Shown here: piece after piece, positions 1 through 11,159 of the stretch
Layout: every line of letters starts with the position of its first letter
Numbering within the stretch: the first letter of the stretch is position 1
NCBI RefSeq assembly: GCF_002234675.1
Contig: NC_019862.2
Coordinates: 18,809,514 to 18,873,513 of the forward strand
DNA length: 64,000 bases
Origin: Oryzias latipes
Taxonomy: Eukaryota > Chordata > Actinopteri > Beloniformes > Adrianichthyidae
Direction of reading: 5' to 3'
Translations under genes and position numbers: made by a program
Notes under the pieces: model-generated
Database searches by the model: none
What the model saw: only the letters and a program-made list of their open reading frames with translations
What the model was told of the DNA's origin: nothing

Positions 1-969
1 TCCAAAAGTTAACATTTGAACATGTCAACATCCAGAAGCCCCATCTTGTCTAGACCTATCTGTATCCACTGTATGCTTTGACCAATGAAATCTTCCCCAG
101 GACCTCCCATTATAGTTTAAAAGCCTAACATGATCAGTCTGGCGCCGCAGATGTGGGCCTGTACCTGTTTGTTTTGCTAAACTTTAAACCTACTAATATA
201 AAATGGTTGAATCCTAATAACTGTCCTCTTTTCTAAACTGAGTATAGTCACAACTACTATTAAGGGGGGATATGAGCGGTCTCTGGGCAAAGAAAATGGG
301 CAAACCTGTGCGGGCATGTAGGTGGTTCGCACAAGATATCAAGATCATAGAGCACTCTGTGAGCCCGTAGAATGAAAATCTTCACATACATTTTTTTCTA
401 CAGGCATGCTGTGGGCAACATGCCATATTGAACATATAAACAACTCGTGAGGATCAGTAAGGGTGAAGTAGGCGAGACGTGGGCATGTCATTTTTGCATT
501 TACATGGTCAGTAAGGACCCAGGGCATAGAGCTCACTAATGACTAAAGTGCGGCATTAAGGCGCTATTCAACAAGCTCACCAGTACGCCATAACTGCATG
601 CAACTTATATTATCCCTACAAATATTTCCTAATACACATACCACACGCACAATAATGGAGCGTTCTATTTTCATTATTCACCTGTCTACCACTCTCCACG
701 GGCCCGGACAACCCAAAACCCTGCACACCCATACATGTCATCCCCCTTGTGCCTTATGTGAGTAAGGCAGAAGCTGCAGTATATGTATATGAATGTATTA
801 CATCACTGTAAAAATGAAAACTTTCCAGTTTTTACAGTATTCAAATAAAATAAAAAAAAGTCAACAATTTTCCTGAGCTTTTGTTGTACCACTTCATAGC
901 ATTTTAGTCAAAAACTAGTGTACCCTCAACAATTAAAGTAATAACCAACCCATTCTGCTGGTATTACAG
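1..969. other. No gene recognised; probably intron upstream of the Pro/Ala-repeat gene
   Basis: No open frame with coding character or convincing exon borders was found on either strand. The stretch ends in a splice acceptor (TATTACAG at 962-969) that opens the first recognisable exon of the plus-strand gene. It is therefore most simply the 3' part of an intron, with earlier exons before the window. An AATAAA-like, A-rich patch at about 845-858 has no gene assigned to it. Confidence 0.4.
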
Positions 970-1834
970 CAACAGACACACCGGACACTTCAGGTGAAGC
1001 CCTACCACCACCTGCTGCTGTTCAACCCCCAACTCCACCACCAGCAGCTGCTCAAGCCTCAACACCACCACCTGCAGCTGCGACAGACCCAACACCACCA
1101 CCTGCAGCTGTTCAAACCCCAACTCCACCACCTGCAGCTGCTCAAGTCTCAACATCCCCACCTGCAGCTGTTCAAACCCCAACTCCACCACCACCAGCTG
1201 CTCAAGCCTCAACATCCCCACCTGCAGCTGTTCAAACCCCAACTCCACCACCACCAGCTGCTCAAGCCTCAACATCCCCACCTGCAGCTGTTCAAACCCT
1301 AACTCCACCATTTGCAGCTGTTCAAACCCCAACTCCACCACCTGCTGCAACATCGACAGCAGAAATAAACCTGACATCTGCAGTAGGTTTTGTTACCTCC
1401 ACCCCAGCACCTGTAGCAGCAAACATGACAGCAAGTGTCTCTCCAGTCCCTTTCATGGGAAGGATAACCGCTGTGAAAGATGCAAGTCAACAAGGTTCTT
1501 AATTTGACCTTTTGCTGATCACTTACACATGCACGTGTACTGCCTGTTGGTAATTACAACTTTTTCCATTTTCTTTTCTGAACCAGAATTGAAACATTTA
1601 GCGGTCCTACAGGTCGTCCTGACTAGTCATGAAGAGGTCAGACATGAAGCCATCAATGAGCTCATGAAACTGGTATGTAAAGCAAAATGCAATTAAACCA
1701 ATCAACAGGTTACATACAATTTTGCAACGATTGAGTGCCTGTTTTCTTTTTAGTTCTTCCAAGAACTGAACCTGGATGCAACAACATACATGGCCACCAT
1801 TACCAAATTTGAAAAAGTGAGAGATGATCCGTAA
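970..1834 (+). CDS. 3' end of an unrecognised gene encoding a Pro/Ala-rich repeat protein (partial)
   Basis: Three exons join in one frame: 970-1494, 1587-1672 and 1754-1834. The introns are GT-AG and the stop TAA is at 1832-1834. The first exon enters in phase 1, so the 5' part lies outside the window. It encodes about 12 copies of a 10-residue unit of the type PPPAAVQTPT / PPPAAAQAST, followed by a Ser/Thr/Val-rich linker. The last two short exons encode a helical-looking, charged tail (ELKHLAVLQVVLTSHEE..., ending KFEKVRDDP). Phase agrees at both junctions, which supports a real gene over a chance frame. I do not recognise the family. The repeats suggest a disordered linker, and the tail could be an oligomerisation or docking helix. 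Its 3' end faces the HECT-like gene. Confidence 0.6.
1002..1345 (+). repeat. Coding minisatellite, 30-bp unit with 60-bp higher-order period
   Basis: Units of about 30 bases built on CCACCTGCAGCTG-TTCAAACC-CCAACT alternate in two versions, giving a 60-base period that is nearly perfect over 1141-1320. It stays in frame with the host exon and encodes Pro/Ala/Gln/Thr decapeptides. The opposite strand is also open through the repeat because the unit length is a multiple of three. Confidence 0.9.
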
Positions 1835-2130
1835 AAGGTTGTGTTCAGGACCATTAGAAAATATCCTGCTCTTTAATAAGAGATGCTGGTAGTATTGTTT
1901 GAATATGACAAGACAGGATTTAGTTTGGTAGCTTTTAAAAAGTTTAGTTTTTTTTTTTTTTTTAAGTATTCCACAACTGCATTCCAGTGTGTTGATGGCA
2001 TTGTACACGTATTCCTACAAAAGGGAACTTTTGTACATCTTGACCTTTAAATCAAGGAAAATGGCATCAATTGCCTTAAAAAATATGTTAAAGTACTAAA
2101 TAACATTGCATCAGGAAATCAACTTCATGT

Positions 2131-2136
2131 AATAAA
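2131..2136 (+). promoter_or_regulatory. Candidate poly(A) signal of the Pro/Ala-repeat gene
   Basis: AATAAA lies about 300 bases after the stop at 1834 on the same strand. It is the first canonical hexamer downstream. This is a positional inference only. Confidence 0.35.
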
Positions 2137-2603
2137 TTGTTTTAGTAAGAAAGATTTTCACCTTTAGTTGACTCAAACACCAAGCATTCATCATCATGCA
2201 AGATTTCCACATTTAAATAAATTAACACTCATTTTACACCACTTTCAAAATGAAATTTCAATTTTTTTAATAAAAAATAATGTGAATAAAAACATGGCAC
2301 TGGGAAAAAAGGAAAACCAGAAAAAAATACGACACCAGCTTGAATGCAAAGACCCTTCATTCCATTATTGAAGTGTCTTGTAAAAGATTAGGATGACTAT
2401 TATATCAAACATATTTGATTGGGTCATCAGATGATAAAGATTTATAGAAAGTGTAACAAAAAAGAAAGTTAACCTCCTCTACAACAAAAAGCTCATTTTT
2501 TTAAACTTATAAAAGTAAATTACAAAAATAATGTGCCATTTGCATATACACCTGTAATAAACAAGAAATAAAGGTGAATGAAAGACCATCTTAAACCTCT
2601 ATA

Positions 2604-2609
2604 TTTATT
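2604..2609 (-). promoter_or_regulatory. Candidate poly(A) signal of the HECT-like gene
   Basis: TTTATT on the plus strand reads AATAAA on the minus strand, about 290 bases past the stop codon at 2899-2901. If it is used, the 3' ends of the two convergent genes lie within about 500 bases of each other. Confidence 0.4.
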
Positions 2610-2898
2610 TAGAACAATAACAACGTTTTCAGCCTAACAGCTCACAATGACTGATTCAGTGAGACATAAGTTTTTGACCTTCAAATCTGAACCCCAATTG
2701 TGGTGAAAAACAATTATGCCATCACAGTTGGCGATAAGACATTGATACTCTAACTTTTTGAGGGTATGAAATTAAAACGTGCAAAAGTAAAGCACAGGCA
2801 TCAATCTATTATCTACTGCAGTTGTATGTCTAACATTTTAAAGAAAAAAAAAATCTTAAAAATTTCACTTAAATAGCAAAATGTTTTCTCATAAGAGT

Positions 2899-5800
2899 CT
2901 ACATCAGGATGTCAGTAACATTTGAGAAGTGTTCCTCTTGGTCTTCCTCTGGCTTCAAGTCTACGAAGCCCAGGCTCCTCCGTAACGCTCTGCTCAGAAG
3001 CGCCAGCAAGTCGGCAGTTCCAGCCACTCCCCTTGGTAGGAAGAGCTCCAGAGAGGCCAAAGAGGAGTGGGGCAATCGGATATCTGCAGTGTCCTGAAAG
3101 AATACATCTCACTGTGAACGTGTACCACATTACACACCACGTGTACCCCCTAAATTAAGGTAATTTTGGAGCTGAAGTGGCTCAATGCACATTTGCATTA
3201 ATAAGCGTCAAGTGGTTGTAGCTTTTCTAGTTTTTACATTGAAAGAAGCACAACTTAAATTTTTAAACATTAAACATTATTGGAGAATGTCAGATTTCAT
3301 CATCTACTTTGGTGAAAGGATTGGATACTTTCCATTTGAATATGCTGGTCTGTAAATAACATGTAATGTGGAAAAACAAAAAATGTTTTATTTTTTTAAA
3401 TGTCAAATGAATGTTCAATGTTCCAAAGAATGCAAAAAAAGTTATCGTTTTAATCAGTGCACTGTGACATTTTTTGACCTCAGATATGAACTTGTTTGAG
3501 TTGCAGTATCTACCCACTTCCAGTTAAAATCTAAAGCCTGTTTCCTGGATGAATTGTATGTTTAAAGGAATTTTGGCTCACGTGCCACCTTCTTTGTGGA
3601 AATGTGCTTAAGCTCAGCTCTCTTTGACCCTACTGTATTGATTCACAGCAACAGACAGCCAAATATGTTAGTTCCTTAAACTTGTTAAAAAAAAAACATT
3701 GTATCAAAAAACATTTTGTTTTAAAGGAAATATTTTTATTCGTCTCAACACATTGATATCCTGCTTGAAAAGGTGTTGACTAAGCTGTTCCAATATCAAG
3801 ATTCACAACATAACATTTTCAACTGAGAGCTGCAAAAAATGTATGCAACATTTTTATGCATTTCTGAGAAAATCTACTTATTTGGAGTTTGGGGATCTAC
3901 CAGCTTTAATCAGGATGTCCCTTAAGCTTAAGCTAAAAGACATAACCTGATGCTACTTATTACTATGATCAATACCAACCAGAGAGTAGAACCGCAAAGA
4001 GATTAGCTTGGGAAACCCTAGAGGAGGAAGATGATCAGTTCCAGTGATGAAGATGAGGAGGTCTTCGAAGGAAAAATCTGTCAATCCATCTGAGTTTTCA
4101 CAAAGAATAAACATGTAGGTTAAATTGCATACCCCAAGCATAAAAATTTGACAAAAACTTGCTTACTCTGGTTCTGACATCCCGACATTACCTCTCACCA
4201 AGTTGAGGACCGTTTCCCAGTGTGAGAACGTGGCTTCCTCTGCAGCCCTTTGCTCTGGGTCCGAGTGATTGAAACTCACATTGAAGAGCTTCATGAACTC
4301 CTCTAGGGTCAGAGGCTGCTGCTGCCGTGTGCTCGTCATCACTGGCAGAAACATCTCCCAGTGCGCCTTTATCAGTTCCCACAGCCCACCACAGCTGTTT
4401 AACCCCTGTATGAACTGGGAGATCATACTGGCTACCCTGAAGTTCAGCAGAGAGCCGACAACATTAAAACAACATTATTACCTTAAAAACATATGCGTAA
4501 GAAATAAGATAACCCCACCTATGATAGATGCAATGTTTCACCAAACAGGCGTATATTGCTGGCATTTCAATGGAACAAGCAGAATAGATTCCAGGAATCC
4601 CACACTGGGACACCCACTCACACAGACCGGGGGACAGCAGCTTCACATCACTGCAGCTCTGCAGCTGTAACACATGTACACAAATATGTCCCACAATTTG
4701 TGCAGCAGGATTTTGAAATGATGCATTTGCATCGTCTCTCTGCTGGTAAACAAAAGCAAAGCTTAAGGGGGAAAAAGTGCAACCAAACCCAAACTGATGA
4801 TGAAAGATGTAATGAACATTTTAAACTTTAAAAATCAAATAAGCTAACAAAACAAACAAAAAATCTAAAATCACATTGAACTTTGTTTGGAAATTACTTG
4901 CGTGTCACACCTCTTGTAGTTTGGCTTGCACAGCAGGATCAACAACATCTCTCCAGTTAAAGTCCTCCAGCGATGGATTTAGGCCACAAATCAACTAAGA
5001 TAATGAAAAGAAAAAAACTGTATGATTACGTAGCCGTTTCACAGATATCGTGCAGACATCTTTTTTGCGCATGTTGCAATACAAAGACCTTAAACTTATT
5101 CACGTGTTTAAAGGTCATTTACTATACATTTTTAGTGAAATTCCTGGTTTAAAAAAAAAAAAAGTTAAATTGAGCTCGTCTGCATCTACTCCAGACAGTC
5201 TGAGAACTAAAGCACTGTATCACAGATTGCATCAAAATTAAGGGCCTGCAAAGTCCAATTGAAACTGAAACTTTATCTCCTGAAAAAAATTGAAACCCTC
5301 TTACATGTTAGCATCTTTTACCTTACAGCATTTTCAAAAAAACCTACATAACAGCACAAAATGCAAAAGAATGTTGGCAAAATAGTGCAATGGTACTCCC
5401 AAGTAAATTTAACATCTAGTGAGTGTGTTAAACGCTACAATTTTCCAACCTTGTAAAGTTCAGGATGTAGACAGTGAGGTCCAGGGCCACCTTGAGCCAA
5501 GGACCAGCCAATAAGAACCCCGGCTTCATAATATTTGCCATCTTCAAGTGCTGTGAGATCATAGGTGAAGAAAAGACGGCCTGGAGATCCCTCAAACACT
5601 TGGCTCTGCTGCAGCTCCAAAAGACTCAACCTGAAATCAGGTGATCGCAACCAAAACGCATGGAAACTAACGATGAGTTCAAGTAATAATGAAAAAAAGA
5701 GAATTTGTTTGTTTTGTTTTTTTAAACAGAAGCCCCCACAACCTAAGAACTATAACACCTATAGTGTTGACCAGTACCTGAAGAATTCCCAGATGGGATC

Positions 5801-8800
5801 CACAAGACCGTCAGTCCACTCTTCACTGAAGGAGATGACAGGAGTCCACCTACAGCTGAAGCCCGGCTTCCTCATGGCTTTCAGAGCACTCTGGAGAGCA
5901 AACCCGCTCCTCACCTGAATGCGAGTTTCTACTTCTTGATCCTTGCTCTGTCTGTACAGTTTTAGGATGGTGTCCAGGTTGAGCGTCAACTGTGGATTTA
6001 AAAGACACTGGAAGGATTCCAGTCTTGTTTTTACATCACAGAAAGGCTCAGAGGGAAGTGAACTCACCCTCTCAGGAGTTTTGCAGATGCGGTGGTGGAT
6101 CTGTTTCACAAGCCGCTTGTCATTCTCTTTGCCAACATCGAAGCTAAATGTCCTGATTAAAAATAACAAATGTATCTGTTTTGCTTCATCCAATATTTTT
6201 CCAAAAGGTGTTTTCTTACCTGTTTGGCAAAGATGTCTCACTTTTACATTCTGCCTGTGTGCAAAGGAGCATTAGAGAAGTGCATCTAAAGCAACGTGTA
6301 ACTTCTTAAACTACCGAATTCCCTTAAAATTATTTTGCAGTTTTTTGCAAGATTTTGCATACTCAAACATGTTTGTTTAATCGAGTATTTGAGTTTTCCT
6401 TGGGCCTGTACTCTTACTCAAAGGTGACAGTCTACTTTTTTTTTTTTTATCTTAAAAGCAAAGAATCTGCAACCATCTAGCAATGAGGAAGTCAGATTTA
6501 AAAGGAGTGAAGAACCTGTGGGTAGTCCTGGTGACTGAGAATATACAAAGGGCCCTGTCCAGATATCCTGAGCACCTGCTCCCCTGTCCATCCCTCAGCA
6601 GGGGTGTCAGGCACAAACACTGCTTTAGAGCCCTGCACACACTAAAAACCATTGCATGTATTAGAACATTCATGGTTGCACTTATTCATGGGAATAGTAA
6701 AGTGGGGCAACGCTCATTCATACCTGTAGATATGTGAACGAAAACTTTTGTCCCACTTTTTTAACAAACCAGTCCCAGAACAGCAGCGTCAGACGACCTT
6801 CCACCTGACTTGCTGACCATGTGTGGTCGATTGTGATGCGAGCAGTCAGCCCCGAGGCTGTGAGGGTGGTTCTCACTCTGTTCTCCGGAGAGCTTTGTCT
6901 GAAGCAAAAAATCCATTACTTTAAAACAAGAAATTATGCAGTGAAACAATTACTTTAGAATCAACAAGCATCTGCTGGAATGAAGATGAACCAGTCAGAC
7001 CAGGAAGTGAAACTGGAGTGAATGCATTGTCCAGGGAGCAGGGGTGAGCTAAATATGTACGTACTGACCTTTCAGAGTTCCTTCAGTCTTGAATCCCTTT
7101 TCAACTAGAACTTCTCCTAAATGCATTACTTCCAACCAATTGTATCTGTTTTTTACTTTAATTTTGTGATAATTTGTGACAAAGTAAACAATGTGTTACT
7201 GTAATCCACTGGTAGTTGGCAAATTTCACCACAACCGAGACTTTATAAAAATAAATAAAAATGTTGCAAGTTGGTGATTCATGATTTTAGTCAACAGCAC
7301 ATCCTTTGCAAGGAATTTTGAATTTTACTCCTTGTGCACATATCAGATACGCTCCGATTGCAAGTTCGCTCATTGAATACAACTTCTCTTGATCTTCAAT
7401 TCTATTTGTCAATATTATTATTATTTATTGATATCATGTGACCTGTTAGAAAATTGGCTTTTCCTGAATCGTCTGAAGAAGAATAGAAGAAATGCAAAGA
7501 TAGGTCCCCTAGGAATAATAATAATAATAGCCATCTTAAAATGTGAAAGATTTTGTTTAAATCAGTAGAAAGAAAAATATTTAGGTGCCAATGGATTAAA
7601 CCTTACCAAGAATTATGTTAAGAAAAAAAGAATTCTAGTCACTAAGGCATAAATTCTTAAAGATTATTTTGCTTTTGGAAAACTTTAAAAAGATTATTTT
7701 TCTTGAAAGACAAAACATAAGAAATTGAAACATTTTTAACTTTTAACCAGAGTGCTAACCAGACCATGAATTTACAGGTCTTAATTCAGACTCTAATTAA
7801 ACATCATTGCAAAATATAATCTGACAAGAATTAGAAAGATAATCTGGTATTTAGCCTAAAGTAATATGAAGCCTGATGTTTCAGCAGTGCTGATCAACAT
7901 GAACAAAAATTAACTTTTAATCTACTTTAAGGAGAACCGACTACCGGTAAATGAAAGTGGTTTTCCAGCCCCCTTACCTCTCTAACTGAGTCATGTAGTG
8001 TCTTCTGGTTAAACAGATCACATCTTTTACCTCCAGCTGTGTCTTCTGAGGAGTCAGTCTCTTCCATTTTATAGAACTAGCTTTTCGGAGTGATTGCTGA
8101 AATGTAACAGTTACTTTGTTACTATAAACAATGAGTAATTATAAAATGTAAAAAAATTAAGTTACCATTTCGGACATGTTGATCCATAAGGATATAAAAT
8201 GTTGATAACATGCAGAACCAATTAACAAAACAAGGACTTATTGTTAACCCCCACCTCTATATTCAAAACTATTTTAAACAACAAATTAAAAACCACAAAA
8301 ATGCTCTACATATAGAAATGTTTAGTGTTTTCAATTATTTTTTTAACTATATTCAGTAGATGGGTTTTAAATTTTTTTTACTGTTCTCCCTGCATTCCAA
8401 GTGATAATCAGAAAATATGTTGGTCATTGACAAGAAAATATTTTGTATAAAAATTCTCAACATATTTTTTTTTTATTTTCATGAAAGAAAAAAGTCACAC
8501 ATATCACACAGAAAAGGCACACCACAAATTACAATTAATTACAAAAACAATATAAGAAAAACATGCAGAATATGGTCAAGTTAAGTAGAAAATATCTACA
8601 AAAACAAAACTCCTATCAGTCTTTTCATATCCTATGAAATGTGATTGGAAACAATTGAGTAAATTAAATGGACAAATCAGCAACACAGAACATTTAAAAA
8701 ATAAATCTCCCAAAAACTCTTACAAAAGCAAAATATTTTTAGTTAACATATTTCTGATGAAAACATGTGTACTTTCATGTTTCTTTTAATCCCCCCTTTT

Positions 8801-10806
8801 AGTGTTGTACACCTCAGATCCACCACGTGAGCCCCTTTAACAGTTCTACTTGGACTATTGAATGAAATTTGGCGCCTCGTGACTGAAACCCGTTTCCTCA
8901 CAATGGACTTAAAACGGAGATGATTGAGGGAAGAGCAGATTAGTATTGATTAGCACCATCAACCCAGAGTGCAGTGAGAAAACATGATTAGAAAGTCTTA
9001 GGTCTGAGTCCGCAGTCTTGAAACTAGCTTTGATTCTTCCATCAGAAAATGACAAAACCTGATGGGACATACCGGGGTTACGACAGAAGAATCACCTGAA
9101 TGTATCTCCACCAGTTCAATATCTGATATTCTGATGGGAGGAAATGACTGCAGGGAGGGAGAAATCACATTAGGGGGGAAAAAAAAAAAACTCTGATAAA
9201 TAGGGCCCACAATAAATAATTACAAAGCCCAATTACTGACCTCCATCTCCATTTCATCTGTTAACTCCAGGATGTGAGGGTAGTACTGTGGCTCTTCCTG
9301 GGCAGAAGGCTTTGCTTTGAGATGGGCCTGCTGCCTGGGTTGGATCTGGAAATCTGGGTCTAGACTCTCCTCACAGTCAGGTTCAAGAGGATGTTCCAGG
9401 TATCTGTATTTCTGGGTTCAGAAAAGGGAAATAGGAACCCCAAGTTCTAAAGAAACCACACATTACCCCAAAAACGGGGTCTACGTCACTCCAAACATAA
9501 AATGAGACAAGATTTTATCTGGCCTGGCAAAAGAATTGCATAATTATAGGTTTATTGTAAGAAACCTTAAAACAATTTTTTTTAGGTTAGGTGGTGCAGA
9601 GGTAGACCTCTGGTTGGAAGATCTTAGGTTCAGTTCCCACCATGTGCGCCCATGTGTCCATGGGCTAGATACTCAATCCCACATTGCCTCTGGTGGGTAT
9701 AGGTTGGCACCAGTGTTCGGCAGCGGTGCCCCATCAGTGTGTGTGTGTGTGTGTGTGTGTGAAGCACTTTGGACGTTCTACAAAAAGGTAGAAAACCTCT
9801 ACACAAGTATACACCATTTATATTTGACTCATAATATATTTTTGCATGCGTTTGCCGTTTAGTCATCAATAGATTAAATGAAAAGGTCAAAACATGTTTG
9901 AGCACCTGAAAAGTTTTTTTTTCTAGTGTAGTAAATTGCATTTACACATTTTAGTCAACATTTCAGTCTTTGTTGTGAACTTCTGCAATGCCTGACTTAT
10001 GCGTTGTTTGAAGGTGAAGAAGGCAGGGTGGAAAACTTAAAAAAACAAAAACAGACTGTCCCCCAAGATAAAAAAGATCAATAAGTAGGGATAAATAAGT
10101 AGACTAAATGGTTTATGGGGACAAAACTCAAAAAAAACGTACACATTATGCAACAAAGGATCAGCCACATCATTGCGCTGATAAACAAGACGGTGGCTCC
10201 AAATCCAAGGCTTATTTACACATTCAAGTGTGATGTTCTTTTGTACTGGGAAACACATCTTGTACGTTTCTATAATAAAACCAACTTATAAAATAATGCT
10301 CCTGCAAGAACTGATTTTGAAATTTTTCTTAAAAAGGAATATATGTGATAGCAAATCTATGCAAACCTAAAGTCATTTTTAACCAATTTGCTAAAATTAA
10401 CATGACTTTCAATGTTTTTAATTGATTGGGCCTGGGAAAATACATAATCAAAGTGCATAGTCTCTAGGAAAAAAATTCTGTCACTGAACATTATCTTAAA
10501 ATTTGTTTCAAATGTTGAAAGACTTGACACTAAATAATTAGCTGCGGTTTACAGTAATCTCCTGTCCAAAGTTAGAAGATAACATACATTTTTTGATTTC
10601 GTTTAGACAGCATTTGGGATTTCAAGAAAGGCTTTCCAGTTAGGCCACATGTACATAATGCCATGTTACAGTCTTACCCGCTCAAAGTTGTTTTCTTCCT
10701 TTTTCTCTTGCTTTTTCACCACACAGCACTCCTCTGAAGAGAATAGCTCCATTTCTATGTGTTCACTGATAGCTAGCAGCACCGCTTTCCTCTCACCCAG
10801 TCTCAT
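2899..10806 (-). CDS. HECT-domain-like protein lacking the catalytic cysteine (G2E3-like fish family), complete
   Basis: Fifteen coding exons splice in perfect phase to 692 residues: 10806-10678, 9411-9241, 9147-9073, 8096-7978, 6898-6724, 6632-6516, 6254-6220, 6152-6068, 5989-5778, 5630-5450, 4994-4911, 4664-4519, 4436-4192, 4089-3980, 3093-2899. Residues about 303-692 follow the HECT layout: VRSGFALQSALKAM, then FEGSPGRLFFTYDLTAL, YYEAGVLIGWSLAQGG, LNPSLEDFNW, and ITGTDHLPPLGFP (606-618). The closing motif is LPHSSLASLELFLP (635-648). In active HECT enzymes the position of Ala641 is the thioester cysteine. The N-lobe signature GGPRREFF is also replaced (VDPIWEFF). The family is known for E3 ubiquitin ligases; loss of activity here is inferred. 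The N-terminal 300 residues match no domain I know. The start is the first ATG after an in-frame TAA; a further upstream exon is possible. Confidence 0.85.
9586..9835 (+). repeat. tRNA-related SINE-type teleost repeat
   Basis: The head (GTGGTGCAGAGGTAGACC, then GGTTCAGTTCC) resembles Pol III A- and B-box sequences of a tRNA-derived SINE. The tail has the fish dispersed-repeat ending, 'GCACTTTGGACG...' followed by 'ACAAGTATACACCATTTA'. A (GT)n tract lies inside it. It sits in intron 1 of the HECT-like gene. Confidence 0.6.
9737..9761. repeat. (GT)12 microsatellite
   Basis: An uninterrupted GT dinucleotide run inside the SINE-like repeat. Confidence 0.95.
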
Positions 10807-10989
10807 TCTGTAAAACTCTTCTGAAAACCACTTCAATGACTCCTCACTTTATCCCCTAATTGATAGAATGCACTACGTGTCCTCACTTTAGTTGCTAGAA
10901 CATTCTTTCTTATGGCATTTATTTAATCTTATTAACTTTTACATCTAATCTAAGCCCTTCATGCCAAGGAATTATTCTTTTGACGCTCC

Positions 10990-11130
10990 AGTTTCAGTTC
11001 AAGCGAAGTGCCAGGGACCCTCCAAACATCTGATCAGCTGTGATCTCATCAACTCAAGCTGAGTTCTATTAGTCTAAAAGTCTCTTGGGCTCTGATTGGT
11101 TCTATGGTCAATCTGGAAGTGTTCATTGGT
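10990..11130 (-). promoter_or_regulatory. Candidate promoter of the HECT-like gene
   Basis: Two ATTGG pentamers (11095-11099 and 11125-11129) read as CCAAT boxes on the minus strand, about 290-320 bases before the ATG at 10806. A sequence at 10991-11003 reads GAACTGAAAC on the minus strand, one base from the IRF/ISRE half-repeat GAAACTGAAAC. No TSS can be fixed from sequence alone. Confidence 0.35.
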
Positions 11131-11159
11131 TAAGAAGTTCAGCAGTATTTAAAATCTTA

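Noticed and set aside
964..1377. 137-codon minus-strand open frame rich in Leu/Glu/Gln repeats
   Set aside because: It is the antisense of the Pro/Ala repeat. The plus frame has phase-matched splice sites and a unique tail, and the minus frame does not.
9586..9660. Possible tRNA gene
   Set aside because: A- and B-box-like text is present, but no cloverleaf can be drawn and a SINE body follows.
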